DNA from: Mesostigma viride | Lineage: Eukaryota; Streptophyta; Mesostigmatophyceae; Mesostigmatales; Mesostigmataceae | NCBI GenBank assembly: GCA_009746045.1 | Contig: RPFO01000299.1 | Location: 520,001 to 584,000 of the forward strand | Length of the DNA: 64,000 nt | Direction of reading: 5' to 3' | Part shown: positions 62,201 through 64,000 of the stretch, in pieces | Numbering within the stretch: the first letter of the stretch is position 1 | Layout of the letters: each line of letters starts with the position of its first letter | Notes under the pieces: model-generated | What the model was told of the DNA's origin: nothing | Seen by the model: only the letters and a program-made list of their open reading frames with translations | Database searches by the model: none | Program-made: the position numbers and the translations under genes

Positions 62201-64000
62201 GAAAGACGGAGACCACCAAGGACCTGGGCAAGGCGCTGGGTGTGAACTGCGTCGTGTTCAACTGCGGGGATAACCTGGACTCCAAGTTCATGGGCAAGTT
62301 CTTCTCCGGGCTGGCGCAGTGCGGCGCGTGGGCATGCTTTGATGAGTTCAACCGCATCGACATTGAGGTGCTATCGGTCGTGGCGCAGCAGCTGCTGACC
62401 ATCCAGAACGCTCTGAAGGCGCAGGTGACCAAGTTCAACTTTGAGGGCCGCGAAATCAAGCTCGTGCCGACGTGTGGCGTGTTCATCACGATGAACCCTG
62501 GGTACGCGGGTCGCACGGAGCTCCCGGACAACCTCAAGGCACTGTTCCGGCCGATGTCCATGATGGTGCCGGACTATGCGCTGGTGGCCGAGGTCATGCT
62601 GTTCTCTGAAGGGTTTGAGAACGCCAAGACGCTGTCGAGCAAGATGGTCAAGCTGTACAAGCTGTCGAGCGAGCAGCTGTCGCAGCAGGACCACTACGAC
62701 TTCGGCATGCGCGCGCTCAAGTCGGTGCTGGTCATGGCGGGCAGCCTGAAGCGCTCCAACCCGACACTCAACGAGGACATTGTGCTGATTCGTGCGATGA
62801 AGGACTCCAACCTGCCAAAGTTCCTGTCGGAGGACGCGGTCCTATTTGAGGCAATCGTGACGGACCTGTTCCCGGACGCAGAGATCCCGACGCAGGACTA
62901 TGGCGAGCTGGACAAGAGCATCCGGCGCTGCATCGCGACCGCGCAGCTGCAGATCGTGCCCAAGTTTGTGACCAAGATCATCCAGCTGTACGAGACGCTC
63001 AACGTGCGCTTTGGCGTCATGCTCGTCGGGCCCACAGGCGGCGGTAAGACGACGTGCTACCGCATGCTGCAGGCGGCCATGACCGACCTGCGCGCGCAGG
63101 GGAGCGCCAACGACAACTTCCAGGCGACGCGCACGTACGTGCTCAACCCCAAGTGCATCAAAATGGGGGAGCTATACGGCGAGTACAGCGAGCTGACCAA
63201 CGAGTGGACCGACGGGTTGGCCAGCACCATCATCCGCGAGTGCGTCGCTGACACGGAGCTGGACCGCAAGTGGGTCGTCTTCGATGGCCCGGTAGATGCC
63301 ATCTGGATCGAGAACATGAACACGGTGAGTGGCGGGATAGGGACTGGCTGATGGGGGCTAACTGTTGGTTTGACCACGTGAGCACTGCGGATTGAGAAAC
63401 ATGGATATTGTAAGGGGTGGGAATAGGGACTGGCTGATGGGCGCTAATTGCTGGTTTTACCAGCTGAGCACTGTGGATTGAGAAACATGGTTATGGTAAG
63501 GGGCGGTGGTGTCGCCTGATTAGCATGGCCTAACGATAGGGTGGGCTCCATGGCCTGTTTCCAGTGATAGACTACCAGTGATGATCGAGAACAAACACAC
63601 CGTGGGGGCATGGAGGTATGGAGGCTTGTGGAGCGGGAACAGGTACAGGAGGACGTATGGCTGACTGATTGCAAGCAATGGGAGCACTAGAAAGACTTCA
63701 TCATATTCTTTCTTACTCTTTTCCCATCCACCCAGTGCAGATGCTGGGTGACAACCGCACAGTTTGCCCTTGTTGGTCACTCTGCTGATCCCCTTCCCCA
63801 CGACGTCTGTATGCCTCGTTGGCCCCCTTTTGTTGCGCAGGTGCTGGACGACAACCGCACGCTGTGCCTGCCCAACGGCGAGCGCATCAAGCTCAACGGG
63901 CTCACCATGCGCATGCTGTTCGAGGTGGAGGACCTGGCGGTCGCGTCCCCCGCCACCGTGTCGCGCTGCGGGATGGTCTACGTGCCCCCCGAGGAGGTCG
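56290..64000 (+). CDS. Axonemal dynein heavy chain, 5' part
   Basis: Exons 56290-59058, 59470-60078, 60529-61671, 62023-63324 and 63841 to beyond the window. All four introns are GT-AG and phase 0. Seen so far: about 1990 residues. The first 200 are Pro/Ser/Gly-rich and variable. From about 215, the axonemal tail with YNPYALEVVPFHMLDPNDFY and FRSWKGFSLWRRAVR. Linker region with VIMPYKDYKDTFILGG, RFYFLSNDELLEILAQT and MVSPEGERV. AAA1 begins RLVVTPMTDRCYMTL, with Walker A GPAGTGKT (Lys about 1568) and Walker B CFDEFNRI. AAA2 has GPTGGGKTTC (about 1843). Family role: ATP-driven microtubule motor of cilia and flagella. The tail resembles single-headed inner-arm types, but I cannot fix the class. 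AAA3 onward, stalk and C-terminus lie outside the window. Confidence 0.94.
59059..59469 (+). other. Dynein intron 1
   Basis: GTGCGG...CCGCAG, 411 bases, phase 0. Contains CACATGCATG-type repeats (59107-59160) and a C-rich tract before the 3' splice site. The reading frame continues through the intron start, but the joined protein fits only after splicing. Confidence 0.85.
63325..63840 (+). other. Dynein intron 4 with 86-bp repeat and pseudo-exon
   Basis: GTGAGT...TTGCGCAG, 516 bases, phase 0. An approximate 86-bp tandem repeat (TAGGGACTGGCTGATGGG at 63338 and 63424) fills the first third. At 63731-63774, CAG|ATGCTGGGTGACAACCGCAC mimics the true junction and start of exon 5 (CAG|GTGCTGGACGACAACCGCAC at 63838). 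It is a decayed local duplicate. Confidence 0.8.

Overview
The window is nuclear DNA from a eukaryote. Two conventional genes lie at the right end: an intronless ATP-dependent DNA ligase I gene (minus strand, 51.9-55.1 kb) and the 5' two-fifths or so of an axonemal-type dynein heavy chain gene (plus strand, 56.3 kb to the window edge, five exons with GT-AG introns). Their coding DNA is GC-rich. A motile flagellate is implied by the dynein. A green-lineage alga fits the ligase architecture and the many LTR elements, but I cannot name the organism and hold this loosely.

About 1.5-29.8 kb is satellite and retrotransposon DNA. A roughly 70-bp satellite occupies 1.5-1.7, 12.3-16.2 and 22.7-24.6 kb, plus duplicated segments to 27.8 kb. 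It runs in one direction up to about 14.55 kb and is inverted after that. Two LTR elements landed in it. Element A (1683-12303, minus) and element B (16236-22690, plus) have exact 5-bp target duplications that match satellite sequence. A third element (8429-11555, gag only) sits inside A and splits its first ORF in frame. A near-identical 3.17-kb tandem duplication (23.4-29.8 kb) carries satellite, a G-rich minisatellite and a 381-bp direct repeat.

The most unusual thing here is the lineage shared by A and B. Both have copia-type reverse transcriptase and RNase H. In both, the retropepsin-like domain lies between integrase and reverse transcriptase (IN-PR-RT-RH) rather than before integrase. 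Both show Gly replaced in the protease DTG motif (DTQA, DTKA), an RT catalytic box HGDD in place of YVDD, a compact DD29E/D integrase spacing, and LTRs that begin AGTT and end AACT instead of TG...CA.

At 31.2-40.1 kb is element C, a large LTR element with LTRs of about 667 bp. It carries a small ORF resembling the RNase H1 hybrid-binding (viroplasmin-like) domain, then gag and protease remnants, and no detectable RT or integrase. It is inserted at or next to a multi-exon transposase-like gene (40.8-46.5 kb). That gene is itself interrupted by a 504-bp inverted-repeat element and, within an intron, by a 1.7-kb TTAA-flanked element. A second, internally related TTAA-flanked element interrupts a LINE reverse transcriptase at 47-50 kb. 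In both coding-sequence cases, removing the insert and one target copy rejoins the reading frame.

Several broken frames coincide with homopolymer runs while the flanking LTRs look identical, so some breaks may be sequencing errors rather than decay.
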